From positions 1-29,897 of the forward strand of contig JBNGIS010039001.1 in NCBI GenBank assembly GCA_049999725.1: DNA of 29,897 nucleotides, read 5' to 3'. Of the stretch, positions 18,240 to 27,545 are shown piece after piece. The first letter of the stretch is position 1. Every line of letters starts with the position of its first letter. Source of the DNA: Haplomitrium mnioides (lineage: Eukaryota; Marchantiophyta; Haplomitriopsida; Calobryales). The translations under genes and the position numbers were made by a program. The notes beneath the pieces were generated by a model, which made no database searches, was not told where the DNA came from, and was given only the letters and a program-made list of their open reading frames with translations.

Positions 18240-18840
18240 CCCGGCGCAGTGAGGTGGTCCTTCTTCCTGCTCGCGATACGCTGGGGTTCTGCTCGTTGTC
18301 ATTTTTCCTGCTCGCGATGGGTTCTTAACGTTGGAATTCTGCTCGTAGTCGTTTTTTTCCTGCACCGAAGTGAGAAGGATCATTTAGAACAAAATAAAAA
18401 ATAAAAAAATTTGCTGGAGTTTGTTCGTGATGGGCTCGTGACCAAGGGCATGGCGCGCTGCGAGTGCGAGTGTCCATTTTTCTGCATGCAAGGGTTCCTT
18501 AACGTTCACGGTTCTTCTTCCTGCTCAAGATGTGTCCTTAGCGCTGGAGTTGCTTGCGTTCTGCGATTCTAACGCAAGCAAGAGGGAAAGAAGAGGAGAT
18601 CGCGCCCGTCGAAAAGGTACTTCGCAGCTCCACGCAATATGCAGGAAAGGCATTTTTTCATGGTCGCGATATGTCCTTAGTGCTGGAGGTGCCTTATCAT
18701 TCGTGGTCCTGCCCGCGAAGTGGTCTTAGCGCTGGAGTTCCTTTACGGTCGCTTCACAGGAGAAGGGCGTCGCAGGAGAAGACCCGCTGGAGGTCCTTAA
18801 CATTCAATTCGCAGCAGGAGAAGGACGTCTTAGGAGAGCA
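18240..18840 (+). repeat. GC-rich degenerate repeats in the LINE 5' UTR
   Basis: Variants of CCTGCTCGCGAT followed by GTCCTTAGCGCTGGAGTT recur about every 40-60 bp (near 18268, 18308, 18525, 18660 and 18711, with weaker copies near 18358 and 18790). The copies are imperfect and unevenly spaced. Plant LINE 5' UTRs can carry internal promoter repeats; assigning that role here is inference. The open frames over this region do not resemble proteins. Confidence 0.6.
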
Positions 18841-19170
18841 GGCATAGAAGCATTTCCTTCTTGTTAATTTCGTGAAGGCCAGCTCGTGTCTGGAAGGATG
18901 GCGTCACGGGATGTAGCTTGATAGCTTTTTGAGAAGGCCGGAATAGGTGAGGAGTCCCTACTCCTAGTTTTTTCTGGTGAAGGTTGAAATAGGTGATGAG
19001 TCCCTGCTGATAAAGGTTCTGAAGGCCAGCATCGTGGGTGGTAAAACTGCCTCGAGCAGCTTTTTGTGAGATTCGCGAGCAGTTCTTCAGGGGGTTTTCA
19101 ACTTTTTCAGCATAAGGTGGCATTGACGTCCTCGGGACACTCCATCGCACAACAGTCAAGATCCATAGAT

Positions 19171-20562
19171 ATGTCTAAGGCTGCACCATGGAAACCTGGA
19201 TCGTGTTCTGGAAAAGAGGTGATTTCTGGACCAAGCACATCCAGCAGCCCCTTGTTACCTGGTAAAAGCATGGGCCACGGGGCAGAAGCCAGGAGGAAAA
19301 ACACCATTTCTTTACCTCCTAAGGTGTTCAATGTGGATCAAGACTTATGCTTGCTTACCACAACCCAGCTGAGGAAGAGGCTGCTCATCGGCCGTTTAAG
19401 AAGTTTCTTCCCTGGCCTCAAAGAAATTTCAGCATGGTTTGGGAAAATTTGTGCGCAGAATGGGTGGAAGGCTTCTGTGCTCCTGCCTGATAGGCAAAGG
19501 ATTTTTTCTGATTTCAGCAGAAGAAGATGGAGTCAGATCCAAGCTTCTCACAGGGGAACCATTGTTTTTGAAGAATATGAGATGCATCTTCCAACCTTGG
19601 CGACCTCAGTTTGACCCCTTGACTAAGCAAGCCTTGGTTCCTACTTGGATCACCTTGCCATTCTTCCCAGAAGAGCTACAAAATCAATTACCCATGATAG
19701 CCAACCTCTTCGGGAAATGCATTCATGTTCCATCAACAGTGGATGAGATGCATGTTAGATTCTGCGTTCAACTGGATACATCTAAAGGAGTGAGTCCAGT
19801 TTTGGAACTGAACTGTCCTGAGGGAACTTTCTCCCAAGAGGTGGAGTATGATGGCATCCCTCTCAGATACTTTCACTGCAGGAGCACGGATCACCTGATT
19901 GGAGACTGCCCTTGAGGGAACGCCAAGGGTTTCATTGAGAAGAAGGGGGTGGTGCTAACACAGGCCCATGGTAGCCTGAGTACTGGGGTTTCTCTTTCCA
20001 CGAAAATGGAGAAAAAATCTGCTGAAGAGACAGCAAGACACTCTGAAGCACAAGGGGTGGAAGACAGAGCTGATTCTAATCCACCCACAGAGAATTTTTG
20101 TAAAGATCTTGTACAAAAAGACTCTGAAAACAGTACAGATCCAGGGAGGAAGAACTCAGTAAACCCCAGGCCAGCTCAAGGAGAGAGGCTGGAGGAGTTG
20201 GCTAATGGCTCTGGAAAGAAAATGGGACCAGAAAGGGCCTATGATGTGATAGATGGTGCGGTAGTTGCGAATGCAAGGCAAATGAACGACCAAGTGGTAA
20301 GGGATGAGGAGCTTGCGGCTAACATGGGAGATAACAGCTGGAAGGTCATCAACCGCTACACCAGTCGTAAAAAACCAACGAAAGAATCTGTTGCTGCTGA
20401 AACTCGAATCACACGCAGCAGATCTCAAAGCTCAGCTGGAACCCCTGATTTGACAGGGCAGATCACGGCCAGAAAGGATGACCAAACTAGATTTTCTAAA
20501 CCAGGCATTCGGGGGAAGAAAATAATGGAGGACGATGATGAATCCCAGGAAGGCTCATTGGA
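19171..20562 (+). pseudogene. LINE ORF1 protein (DUF4283-like, zinc knuckle), frameshifted
   Basis: ORF1 is an RNA-binding chaperone of LINE particles (family knowledge). From ATG 19171 frame 1 reads MSKAAPWKPGS to about 19500 (LLIGRLRSFFPGLKEISAWF). The homology then moves to frame 2 (GKGFFLISAEEDGVRSKLL), with the shift at or near the T6 run around 19501. The DUF4283-type core continues through QPWRPQFDPL and LPFFPEELQNQL to a zinc knuckle near 19868-19914 (YFHCRSTDHLIGDC), whose first Cys is Tyr. TGA stops at 19913, and frame 2 goes on as a charged, Ser/Lys-rich tail (KKSAEETARHSEAQ, KPTKESVAAETRITRSRSQS) into the gap. Confidence 0.82.
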
Positions 20563-20662
20563 NNNNNNNNNNNNNNNNNNNNNNNNNNNNNNNNNNNNNN
20601 NNNNNNNNNNNNNNNNNNNNNNNNNNNNNNNNNNNNNNNNNNNNNNNNNNNNNNNNNNNNNN
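20563..20662. other. Assembly gap (100 N)
   Basis: Exactly 100 unknown bases, the conventional placeholder for a gap of unknown length. It falls inside the LINE at the junction between ORF1 and the 3' end, where ORF2 should be. Translations across it are meaningless. Confidence 0.98.
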
Positions 20663-20960
20663 TGGAACCAGAAGAAAGATAGTGTCTCGAGCTATCATTT
20701 TTACTGGAGTTGGTTTGAAGTTGAATTGACTGTAGGCTATGTTGATTATTTTTTGGATTGATGGTCTGGGGCTAGTGATGTACCTCAGGAGAACATGTGA
20801 TAGATTTCATTGTTGGGTAGCTGTCGCTGGACACCTTTGTGTCCCGACTTGGCTACCATTGAGGAAGTGGTTTGCTTTTGTCCAGGCTTTGATGCTTTAC
20901 CGCTTCGGCAGTTGTATTTGATGTGTGGAAATAAAGTTTTTACTTCCTGTCAAAAAAAAA
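20663..20960 (+). other. LINE 3' end with polyadenylation signal and A tail
   Basis: No RT motif is visible in the 298 bp after the gap. AATAAA lies at 20930-20935 and a run of nine A at 20952-20960. The tail is followed after two bases by the right target-site duplication. This is the 3' UTR of the LINE. Confidence 0.8.
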
Positions 20961-20962
20961 GA

Positions 20963-20978
20963 GAGAAAGGAATACTGC
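20963..20978. repeat. LINE target-site duplication, right copy
   Basis: Identical in all 16 positions to 18013-18028. The sequence continues GTACACGCG, which was next to GAATACTGC before the insertion. Confidence 0.9.
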
Positions 20979-21040
20979 GTACACGCGAAGGAGATCCGTG
21001 ACATGAATAGCTGTCATATTTTTGACTCGTCCCGCGGGTT

Positions 21041-24000
21041 GTGGCAGGCCAGCATAGTATCGGCGAACTTTGGCGGCGGTTCTTTTCAGATCCTTCACAG
21101 TGGTGGGATCATACGACAGCTAAGGTAGCTCTTCTTTTCCTTATCTGCTTCATGTGGGTCGATCTCAACGTAATTGTGTACCCTAACGAGATGGATTCGA
21201 TACATGATCCCCAGATTAGTCCTACATGTCCAGATTTCAAGCACAAAAATACAGGAGTGGGACTCCGGATAATCGGGAAGTCGAATCCCAAGTGGGTGAA
21301 AGCAGAGCTAGCTATTTTGCCCTCCGGATCTGTTTCAAAGAGCCTTTATTCCTGGAAGACTCTGCTTTCACAATGTGTGAAATCTAATCGATGCAAGGTT
21401 GCACTGGAACTGTACAACCAAATGCAAGCAGCAGGAGTGAAACCAGATGCGTTTGTTTATGCAGGGGTCCTCAAAGCTTGCGCTAGTTTAGCAGCCCTGG
21501 AAGAAGGCAGGCGTATCCACATGCAGGTCATATGCAGTAGTTTCGAGTCTGATCTGTTTATAGGAAGTGCTTTGGTGCACATGTATGCCAAATGTGGGAG
21601 CATAGATGATGCATGGAAGGTGTTCCAAAGAATGCCTACTCGTGATGTAGTCTCTTGGAATACCATGATAGCGGCATATGCTAAATGCGAGAAAGGGCAG
21701 AAAGCAGTAGAATTATTCAAACATATGCAATCACAAGGTGTTAAGCCAAACCCTGTCACGTTTGTAGTAGTGCTGAATGCATGTGCTAGTACAATTGCGC
21801 TGGAAGAAGGAAGACGTGTTCATATGCAGGTCATTCAGTTTGGTTGTGAGTCTGATGTATTTGTTGGTAGTAGCCTTCTGGATATGTATGCTAAATGTGG
21901 TAGCATAGATGATGCATGGAGAGTATTTAATCGAATGCCTAGTCGTGATGTGGTCTCTTGGAGTGCCATGCTTGCTGGATATGTGAAATCTGACGAAGGG
22001 CAGAAGGCACTTGACTTATTCAGACAAATGAAAGAAGAAGGGGTGAAGCCAAATTCTGTGACGTTTGTGGTTGTGCTAAACGCATGTGCCAGTATAATGG
22101 CGTTGGAAGAAGGTAGATGTGTCCATGAACAGATCATTGAAAGTGGTTGTGAGTCTAATGTATTTGTCGGAAATACCCTTGTGGACATGTACGGAAAATG
22201 TGGGTGCATACAGGATGCATGGACAGTATTCTGCAGAATGCCTACTCGAGATGCAATCTCTTGGAATGCCATGCTGGCTGGATATTTGAATTGTGGAGAA
22301 GGGGAGAAGGCGCTGGAACTATTCAGACAGATGTTGGCAAGAAGGGTAAAGCCAAACCCTGTCACATTTTTAGTGATGCTGAATGTGTGTGCCAGTTTAA
22401 TGGCCCTAGAAGAAGGTAGGCATGTACATGGGCAGGTCATAGATTGGGGTTATTCAGCTGATTTGGTTTTGGGAAATACTCTTGTCAACATGTATGGAAA
22501 ATGTGGAAGCATAGAGGATGCATGGAGGGTATTTGACACAATGCCTATTCGGGATGTAGTCTCATGGAATTCCATGCTGGCTGGGTATGTGAAATGTGAC
22601 AAAGCACAGCAAGCACTGGAATTATTCCGGCAGATGCAAGAAAAAGATGTGAAGCCCAGCCCTGTCACCTTTGTAGCAGTGCTGAATGCATGTGCCAGTG
22701 TGAAGCGATTGGAAGAAGGCAGACATGTCCATACACAGTTTAGGAAAAGTGGTTGCATGTCTGATTTGTTTGTTGAAAACTCCCTTGTGGACATGTATGG
22801 GAAATGTGGGAGCATAGAGGATGCTCGAAGAGTCTTTGATACAATGCCTATTCATGATGTGGTTTCTTGGAATGCCATGCTTGCTGGATATGTGAAGTGT
22901 GAGCAAGGGCAGAAGACCTTGGAGCTATATGGTCAGATGCCAGCAGATGGAGTGAAGCCAAATCCTGTAACATATATTGCACTGTTGAATGCATGTGCGA
23001 GTTTAATGGCTCTTGAAGAAGGGAGACGTATCCATGGACAGATTATTGACAGTGGGTTTGAATCTGATGCATTCATTGGCAGTAGCCTGGTAGACATGTA
23101 TTGTAAATGTGGGAGCATAGATGAGGCGTGGACTGTTTTCAACAGAGTGCCTGCTCGAGATGTTGTTATTTGGAATGCCATGTTGGCTGGATATGGGAAA
23201 TGTCACGAAGGGAAGAAAGCACTGGAACTATTCAAACAGATGCAAGGAAAAGGGATGAAGCCAAATCCTGTCACTTTTGTAGTGGTCCTGAATGCATGTG
23301 CAAGTATAATGGCACTTGAAGAAGGCAGGCGTATGCACTTGCAGGTAATTGAAAATGATTGTGAGTCAGATGTATTTATAGGAAAGGCCCTTGTGGACAT
23401 GTATTCCACTTGTGGGAGCATAGAGGAGGCATGGAGAGTATTCCAGAGAATGTCCTATCGGGATGTTGCCTCATGGAATGCCATGCTAGGTGGATATTTG
23501 AAATGTCAACAAGGGCAAAAAGCCTTGGAAATCTTTCAGGTGATGGAAGCAGGAAATGTCCAACCAAACACTATTACCTGTATTATGATATTAAATGTAT
23601 GTGCGAGTATTATGGCACTGGAGGATGGCAGGCGTGTTCATGCACAGGTAATAGCCAGTGGCTGGGAATCTTATCCAAAATTAGGAAATACCCTTGTGGA
23701 CATGTATGGAAAATGTGGCAGCATAGAGGATGCAGGCCGAGTTTTCCATTTAATGCCTACTAGGGATGTGGTCTCTTGGAATGCCATCCTGGCTGGACAT
23801 GTGAAATGCGAAGAGGGTCAGAAAGCACTAGAATTATTCAGACAGATGCAGGCTGAAGCTGTGAAGCCAAATCCCAGCACATTTGTAGCAGTACTGAATG
23901 CCTGTGCCAGTATTGTAGCCCTGGAAGAAGGGAGGCTTATCCATTCACAAGTCATTGAAAGTGGTTGTGAATCTGATGTGTTTGTGGGAAGCACCCTTCT

Positions 24001-24592
24001 TGACATGTATGCCAAATGTGGAAGCATAGAGGATGCATGGAGAGTATTCCAAAGAATGCCTACCCGGGACGTGGTGTCCTGGAATGCTATGCTAGGAGGG
24101 TTTGCCATGCATGGGCTTGGGAAAGAAGCGCTGAAGGTTTTTCAAGAGATGCAACAAGCTCAAGTGGAGTGTAATAGGGTAACCTTTGTTTGTCTCCTGT
24201 CTGCATGTAGCCAGGGAGGCCTAGTGGAGGAAGGGATCAGCCTGTTTGAATCCATGGATTCAGTTTATGGAATTGCACCAACAGGGGTTCATTATGTCTG
24301 CATGGTTGATTTACTAGGTCGAGCTGGCCGTTTTGTTGAGGCAGAGGAGTTGCTTAGCCGAGAACCAAAGCTGAGCAATGATAGTGTTGCCTTGAAGGCA
24401 TTGTTGGGTGCTTGTAGAAATTTTAGCAGTGTGGAGTTGGGAGAAGGGATTGCCAAACAAGCTCTTTTGTTTGACCCTGGGAACGCTGCCACATACGTTC
24501 TTTTATGGAACATTTATTCAGCTGCTGGACATTGGGATAGAGGAGAGGGGGTGAAACATATGCAGCAGGAGAGGAAACATAAGCCGATATGA
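21041..24592 (+). CDS. PDF-motif and PLS-class PPR protein, E-type tail
   Basis: PPR proteins bind organellar RNA base by base; PLS-E proteins usually serve C-to-U editing (family knowledge). The frame is open for 1183 codons, but 21125-21214 is best read as an intron, leaving about 1153. Exon 1 plus exon 2 give ELWRRFFSDPSQWWDH, then SPTCPDFKHKNTG, a PDF-type motif known from plant organellar ssDNA-binding (OSB) proteins. Next come ten P-L units and nine intervening S units (SWNAMLAGYVKC, LNACASIMALEEGRRVH, DMYAKCGSIEDAWRVF), 101 residues per triplet. The E domain follows (GVHYVCMVDLLGRAGRF, LLGACRNFSSVELGEG, DPGNAATYVLL). It stops after ERKHKPI, before any DYW deaminase. The first codon at 21041 is GTG; no in-frame ATG precedes the PDF motif, so the true start is upstream or lost. 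No transit peptide is seen. Confidence 0.9.
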   Translation: MAGQHSIGELWRRFFSDPSQWWDHTTAKVALLFLICFMWVDLNVIVYPNEMDSIHDPQISPTCPDFKHKNTGVGLRIIGKSNPKWVKAELAILPSGSVSKSLYSWKTLLSQCVKSNRCKVALELYNQMQAAGVKPDAFVYAGVLKACASLAALEEGRRIHMQVICSSFESDLFIGSALVHMYAKCGSIDDAWKVFQRMPTRDVVSWNTMIAAYAKCEKGQKAVELFKHMQSQGVKPNPVTFVVVLNACASTIALEEGRRVHMQVIQFGCESDVFVGSSLLDMYAKCGSIDDAWRVFNRMPSRDVVSWSAMLAGYVKSDEGQKALDLFRQMKEEGVKPNSVTFVVVLNACASIMALEEGRCVHEQIIESGCESNVFVGNTLVDMYGKCGCIQDAWTVFCRMPTRDAISWNAMLAGYLNCGEGEKALELFRQMLARRVKPNPVTFLVMLNVCASLMALEEGRHVHGQVIDWGYSADLVLGNTLVNMYGKCGSIEDAWRVFDTMPIRDVVSWNSMLAGYVKCDKAQQALELFRQMQEKDVKPSPVTFVAVLNACASVKRLEEGRHVHTQFRKSGCMSDLFVENSLVDMYGKCGSIEDARRVFDTMPIHDVVSWNAMLAGYVKCEQGQKTLELYGQMPADGVKPNPVTYIALLNACASLMALEEGRRIHGQIIDSGFESDAFIGSSLVDMYCKCGSIDEAWTVFNRVPARDVVIWNAMLAGYGKCHEGKKALELFKQMQGKGMKPNPVTFVVVLNACASIMALEEGRRMHLQVIENDCESDVFIGKALVDMYSTCGSIEEAWRVFQRMSYRDVASWNAMLGGYLKCQQGQKALEIFQVMEAGNVQPNTITCIMILNVCASIMALEDGRRVHAQVIASGWESYPKLGNTLVDMYGKCGSIEDAGRVFHLMPTRDVVSWNAILAGHVKCEEGQKALELFRQMQAEAVKPNPSTFVAVLNACASIVALEEGRLIHSQVIESGCESDVFVGSTLLDMYAKCGSIEDAWRVFQRMPTRDVVSWNAMLGGFAMHGLGKEALKVFQEMQQAQVECNRVTFVCLLSACSQGGLVEEGISLFESMDSVYGIAPTGVHYVCMVDLLGRAGRFVEAEELLSREPKLSNDSVALKALLGACRNFSSVELGEGIAKQALLFDPGNAATYVLLWNIYSAAGHWDRGEGVKHMQQERKHKPI
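21125..21214 (+). other. Phase-0 intron of 90 bp inside the PDF motif
   Basis: The donor is AAG/GTAGCT and the acceptor CCCCAG/ATTAGT. A branch-like CTAAC sits at 21183-21187, 28 bases before the AG. Removal joins WWDHTTAK to ISPTCPDFKHK and restores the spacing of the PDF motif. The intron is a multiple of three without stops, so it hides inside the long open frame as an odd hydrophobic stretch (VALLFLICFMWVDLNVIV). Confidence 0.85.
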
Positions 24593-24977
24593 AGATTTCT
24601 TATGTTTTTGATTACTTGATGCCTGGGTTTGACTGTTTCTGTTGTCTACTAACCTGTTAGACCCGAACTTTTTGTGCCATGCTGGGATTAGCCTCCACCA
24701 AGAAACTGATAAACCAAGGTAATTACCCGATTGGAGTGTAGTAGAAATGACGACCAGTATGAAACTGACTACTAGCTGGAACTTTTGCTTTTGCCAGCTC
24801 AGGTGCGGTCTTCATCCATCTTGTACGAAACCATAATTACCAGCTATGATTGTTGGGGGGTTTACTTGAGATTATCCATTCTTGACAACAGATTCAGGTA
24901 TATTATTTATGATTGCAATTGTCTATGCCATTATTTTGGTGCCGACTTTCGAATTCAATGACAATTTTTGTATAAAA
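24593..24977. other. Convergent intergenic spacer (3' UTRs)
   Basis: These 385 bp separate the stop of the PPR gene (+) from the stop of the HBS1-like gene (-), so both 3' UTRs must lie here or overlap. No coding frame or clear canonical AATAAA was found for either gene. Nothing downstream of the PPR stop resembles a DYW domain. Confidence 0.7.
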
Positions 24978-27545
24978 TCATGATATACTTGTGCTGACAA
25001 CTCTTGTGACAATTCCCACAGCTAATGTCCTACCTGCATCCCTAATTGTCACTCTACCAAGGGCTCTAAAGTTCACATATTCTTCTATGCAGATTCTTCG
25101 TTCAGGAACAATCTGCACATTCCAGACACCAATTTCAGATCAGGCAACTACAGTCACACAGAAGGGACTAGCCTGGACTTTCCACACAAAGTCTATGACA
25201 CAGCAAACTTACTTACCTCAATGAGAGCAGTTTGGTGCGATATCAAGCATCGAGGTTTTTGCTTGGAAATAGCACCAGACTTGGAATCCAGCAAAGCAAT
25301 CAATCTAACAATTTGGGCAGGCTCTCTGGCATGATGTGCATGCAGCACTACCTGGAAACAAAATCCGTCATTGTGAGAAAGGAACATTCAGCAGCACCCA
25401 ACCATGCCAAAGAAGCAGCTACCCTCCTTAGTACTGCCCTCCAGCATGCAAATATCATATAACATTTAAATCAAAACTTTTCCCACCTACATACCTGCAT
25501 TCCCGGTAGAATTGGTGTTGCAATACCAAGTGTTCGCACCCTAACCTCCAGTCGACTTGCCAGTGGCACTGGATAATCAGGGTGGCATAAGACACCCCCA
25601 GGTATCAACACCCCAGGCTCCACTCCTTGTAAGCCAACGTCAACACTCTCTCCAGCTGTTACAAACGAGAAACTCTTACCATCCTGTTCTATGGACTTAA
25701 CTGTTGCAATCTCAGAGGAGGGCAGTACTAATATCTGCAAAACGAAAGGCAATAGTGTAAGCGCACACTCCAGCCAAATAGAAACAACATTTTGAATTCA
25801 TTAGTTGCAAAAAGTAACTCCAGACAAGTTGATTAATTGATATTTTGGATCTTTCAGCAAGAAAATAGGAGTGTGCCCAACAATCAAATGTGGTTAAGCA
25901 CACAACCTTTGAACCAATCTGGAGTGCCCCGCTTTCAAGCTTCCCATTTACAGCAGCTTGACCAAGATTTCTGCCTTTAACCAACTCTGCTACTACCAGT
26001 CTGAGAGGTTTTAAGATATTCCGTGGAGGCGGTTCAAATGTATCCACAGCATTCAGCAAGCTTGGGCCTGAATACCTGTAAGGGAAAACGAACAGCATCG
26101 AGAAGCATGCTCCTCAAAGAGACATGATGTTTCTACCAAATAAGTTGAGGTTACTGTACACTTGCAACAACAGTATTGACAATTCTCCCAGAACCTAACA
26201 AGACACTCATGAAGAAAAATACCAATTAATAAACATCGCCTCAAAAGAAACCCAAACTATCAAGATAGTCTGGAGTACAGATCAACAATAACATGCATCA
26301 CCAATTCGCGACTGCACTGAAACGAGGGCGAATTTCGAGTTAATTTTAGAAAAATTGTCTAGACAAGACACAGTTAGATCCTAAAATTATAAGGCCCTTG
26401 AACTCGACAGTCAGGGAGTAAAATGGAAGCAAGAAACAACTAACAACATTAAGGAAACAATAAACAAGCTTGCATACACATTATTAGAGGGCAGACATTT
26501 CCTACCAAGAATTCAGAAGACCTTCAGAAGCAGAAATTGTCAAATTTTGAGCTTCAATAGCACTCACAGGAATCCAACTTATGGCAGATTCTTTAAAACC
26601 ACACTGACGTAAAAACGGTTGGAGACATCCTTTGATGAACTCGTATCGTTCCTGCGAATAGTTAACAATATCCATTTTATTCACAGCCACAACTATTTGT
26701 TCCACTCCCAAACTCCTTACAAGCTGTGCATGCTCACGTGTTTGGCCAACACTCTGTCCCCCTTCCAGCCCTGCTTCAAACGCGCCACGCGAGGCATCGA
26801 CCACCAAAATCGCCGCATCTGCTTGTGCGGCCCCAGTTATCATATTGGGAACAAAATCTTTATGCCCAGGAGCATCCAACAATACCACTCGTAGTTTCGT
26901 TGTCTCGAAATGAGCTACAGCAACGGTCATTGTAACACCTCTGGCTCTTTCCTCCGACCCCTCATCAAGAACCCACGCATAAGCAAAAGAACCCTTCCCC
27001 TGCCAAAAATCCAGGCTGCTTTACTAATGAGCGTTATCTCAGTTACCAAACTGCACCTGCCACCAAGTCAACTTAAGCTATTACGGCCGACCTGGTTCTC
27101 AGAAATAAGCATGTCAATCCACACCACGACGATCAAACATAACATGAAAATAGCTTGACACCTTTTGCTTCGATTCTCTCTCATTCTTATGCATCTCTTT
27201 TTGAGATACCCGACCAAGAAGAAGCAGAATGCGGCCCATGAGTGTAGACTTCCCGGCGTCAACATGCCCAATCTGACAAATACGGCACGTCAGTGCTCAC
27301 GCTTCTACTCGAGATCAAAATTCGCTAAATTATGATCGGACCAACACAAATGCTGACAAAGAAAAGGGCGTCCAAAACTGGATTCTCTGAACGGCCCAAT
27401 TGCACATCAGAAATTTTGTGATTGGTTCTTTACTTACAACAATCAAATTCAGCAGTGGCTTCTTCTCCTGCTTCATCCCTTCCAGAATCCACGCCTCTGG
27501 TACATACGAATCGTAAGAGTGGGGATCCATGGCCAACAGCATTCT
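24978..27545 (-). CDS. HBS1: HBS1-like translational GTPase (eRF3/EF-1alpha family)
   Basis: HBS1 works with Pelota in the cytosol to rescue stalled ribosomes (family knowledge). Seven exons were traced on the minus strand, all GT-AG: 27545-27438, 27272-27162, 26999-26506, 26075-25907, 25734-25495, 25351-25217 and 25112-24978 (TGA). Lengths and phases fit exactly; one Trp codon is split between exons 3 and 4. Visible GTPase motifs are G1 [10 protein letters not shown]2 within [10 protein letters not shown]3 DAPGH, G4 NKMD and G5 [10 protein letters not shown]. Domains 2 and 3 follow ([50 protein letters not shown]). That makes about 463 residues. The start is unresolved: exon 1 opens at an acceptor-like GTGCAG/AGAATG, or translation starts at ATG 27542, since a TGA lies in frame just upstream. 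The usual N-terminal region with a RanBP2-type zinc finger was not found. Confidence 0.9.

Larger units (their letters stand above)
18029..20960 (+). mobile_element. LINE-type non-LTR retrotransposon, interrupted by an assembly gap
   Basis: Its bounds are set by the 16-bp direct repeat on either side and by the A9 tail at 20952-20960. From 5' to 3' it has two hairpins, a repetitive GC-rich 5' UTR, an ORF1 with a nucleic-acid-binding protein, a 100-N gap, a short 3' segment with AATAAA, and poly(A). ORF2 (endonuclease and RT), which autonomous plant LINEs need, is not visible. It either lies in the gap, whose length of 100 is a placeholder, or has been deleted. GC content is visibly higher than in the surrounding copia sequence. 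Confidence 0.85.

Noticed and set aside
18189-18847. Open frames in the LINE 5' UTR as a small protein
   Set aside because: They arise from the degenerate GC-rich repeats, shift frame between copies and lie upstream of ORF1.
21457-24513. Long minus-strand and other-frame open frames across the PPR gene (up to 201 codons)
   Set aside because: They are antisense or out-of-frame shadows repeated every 303 bp with the PPR units.
26619-26935. Plus-strand open frames opposite HBS1-like exon 3
   Set aside because: The minus strand carries all GTPase motifs with correct splice phases, so these are shadows.
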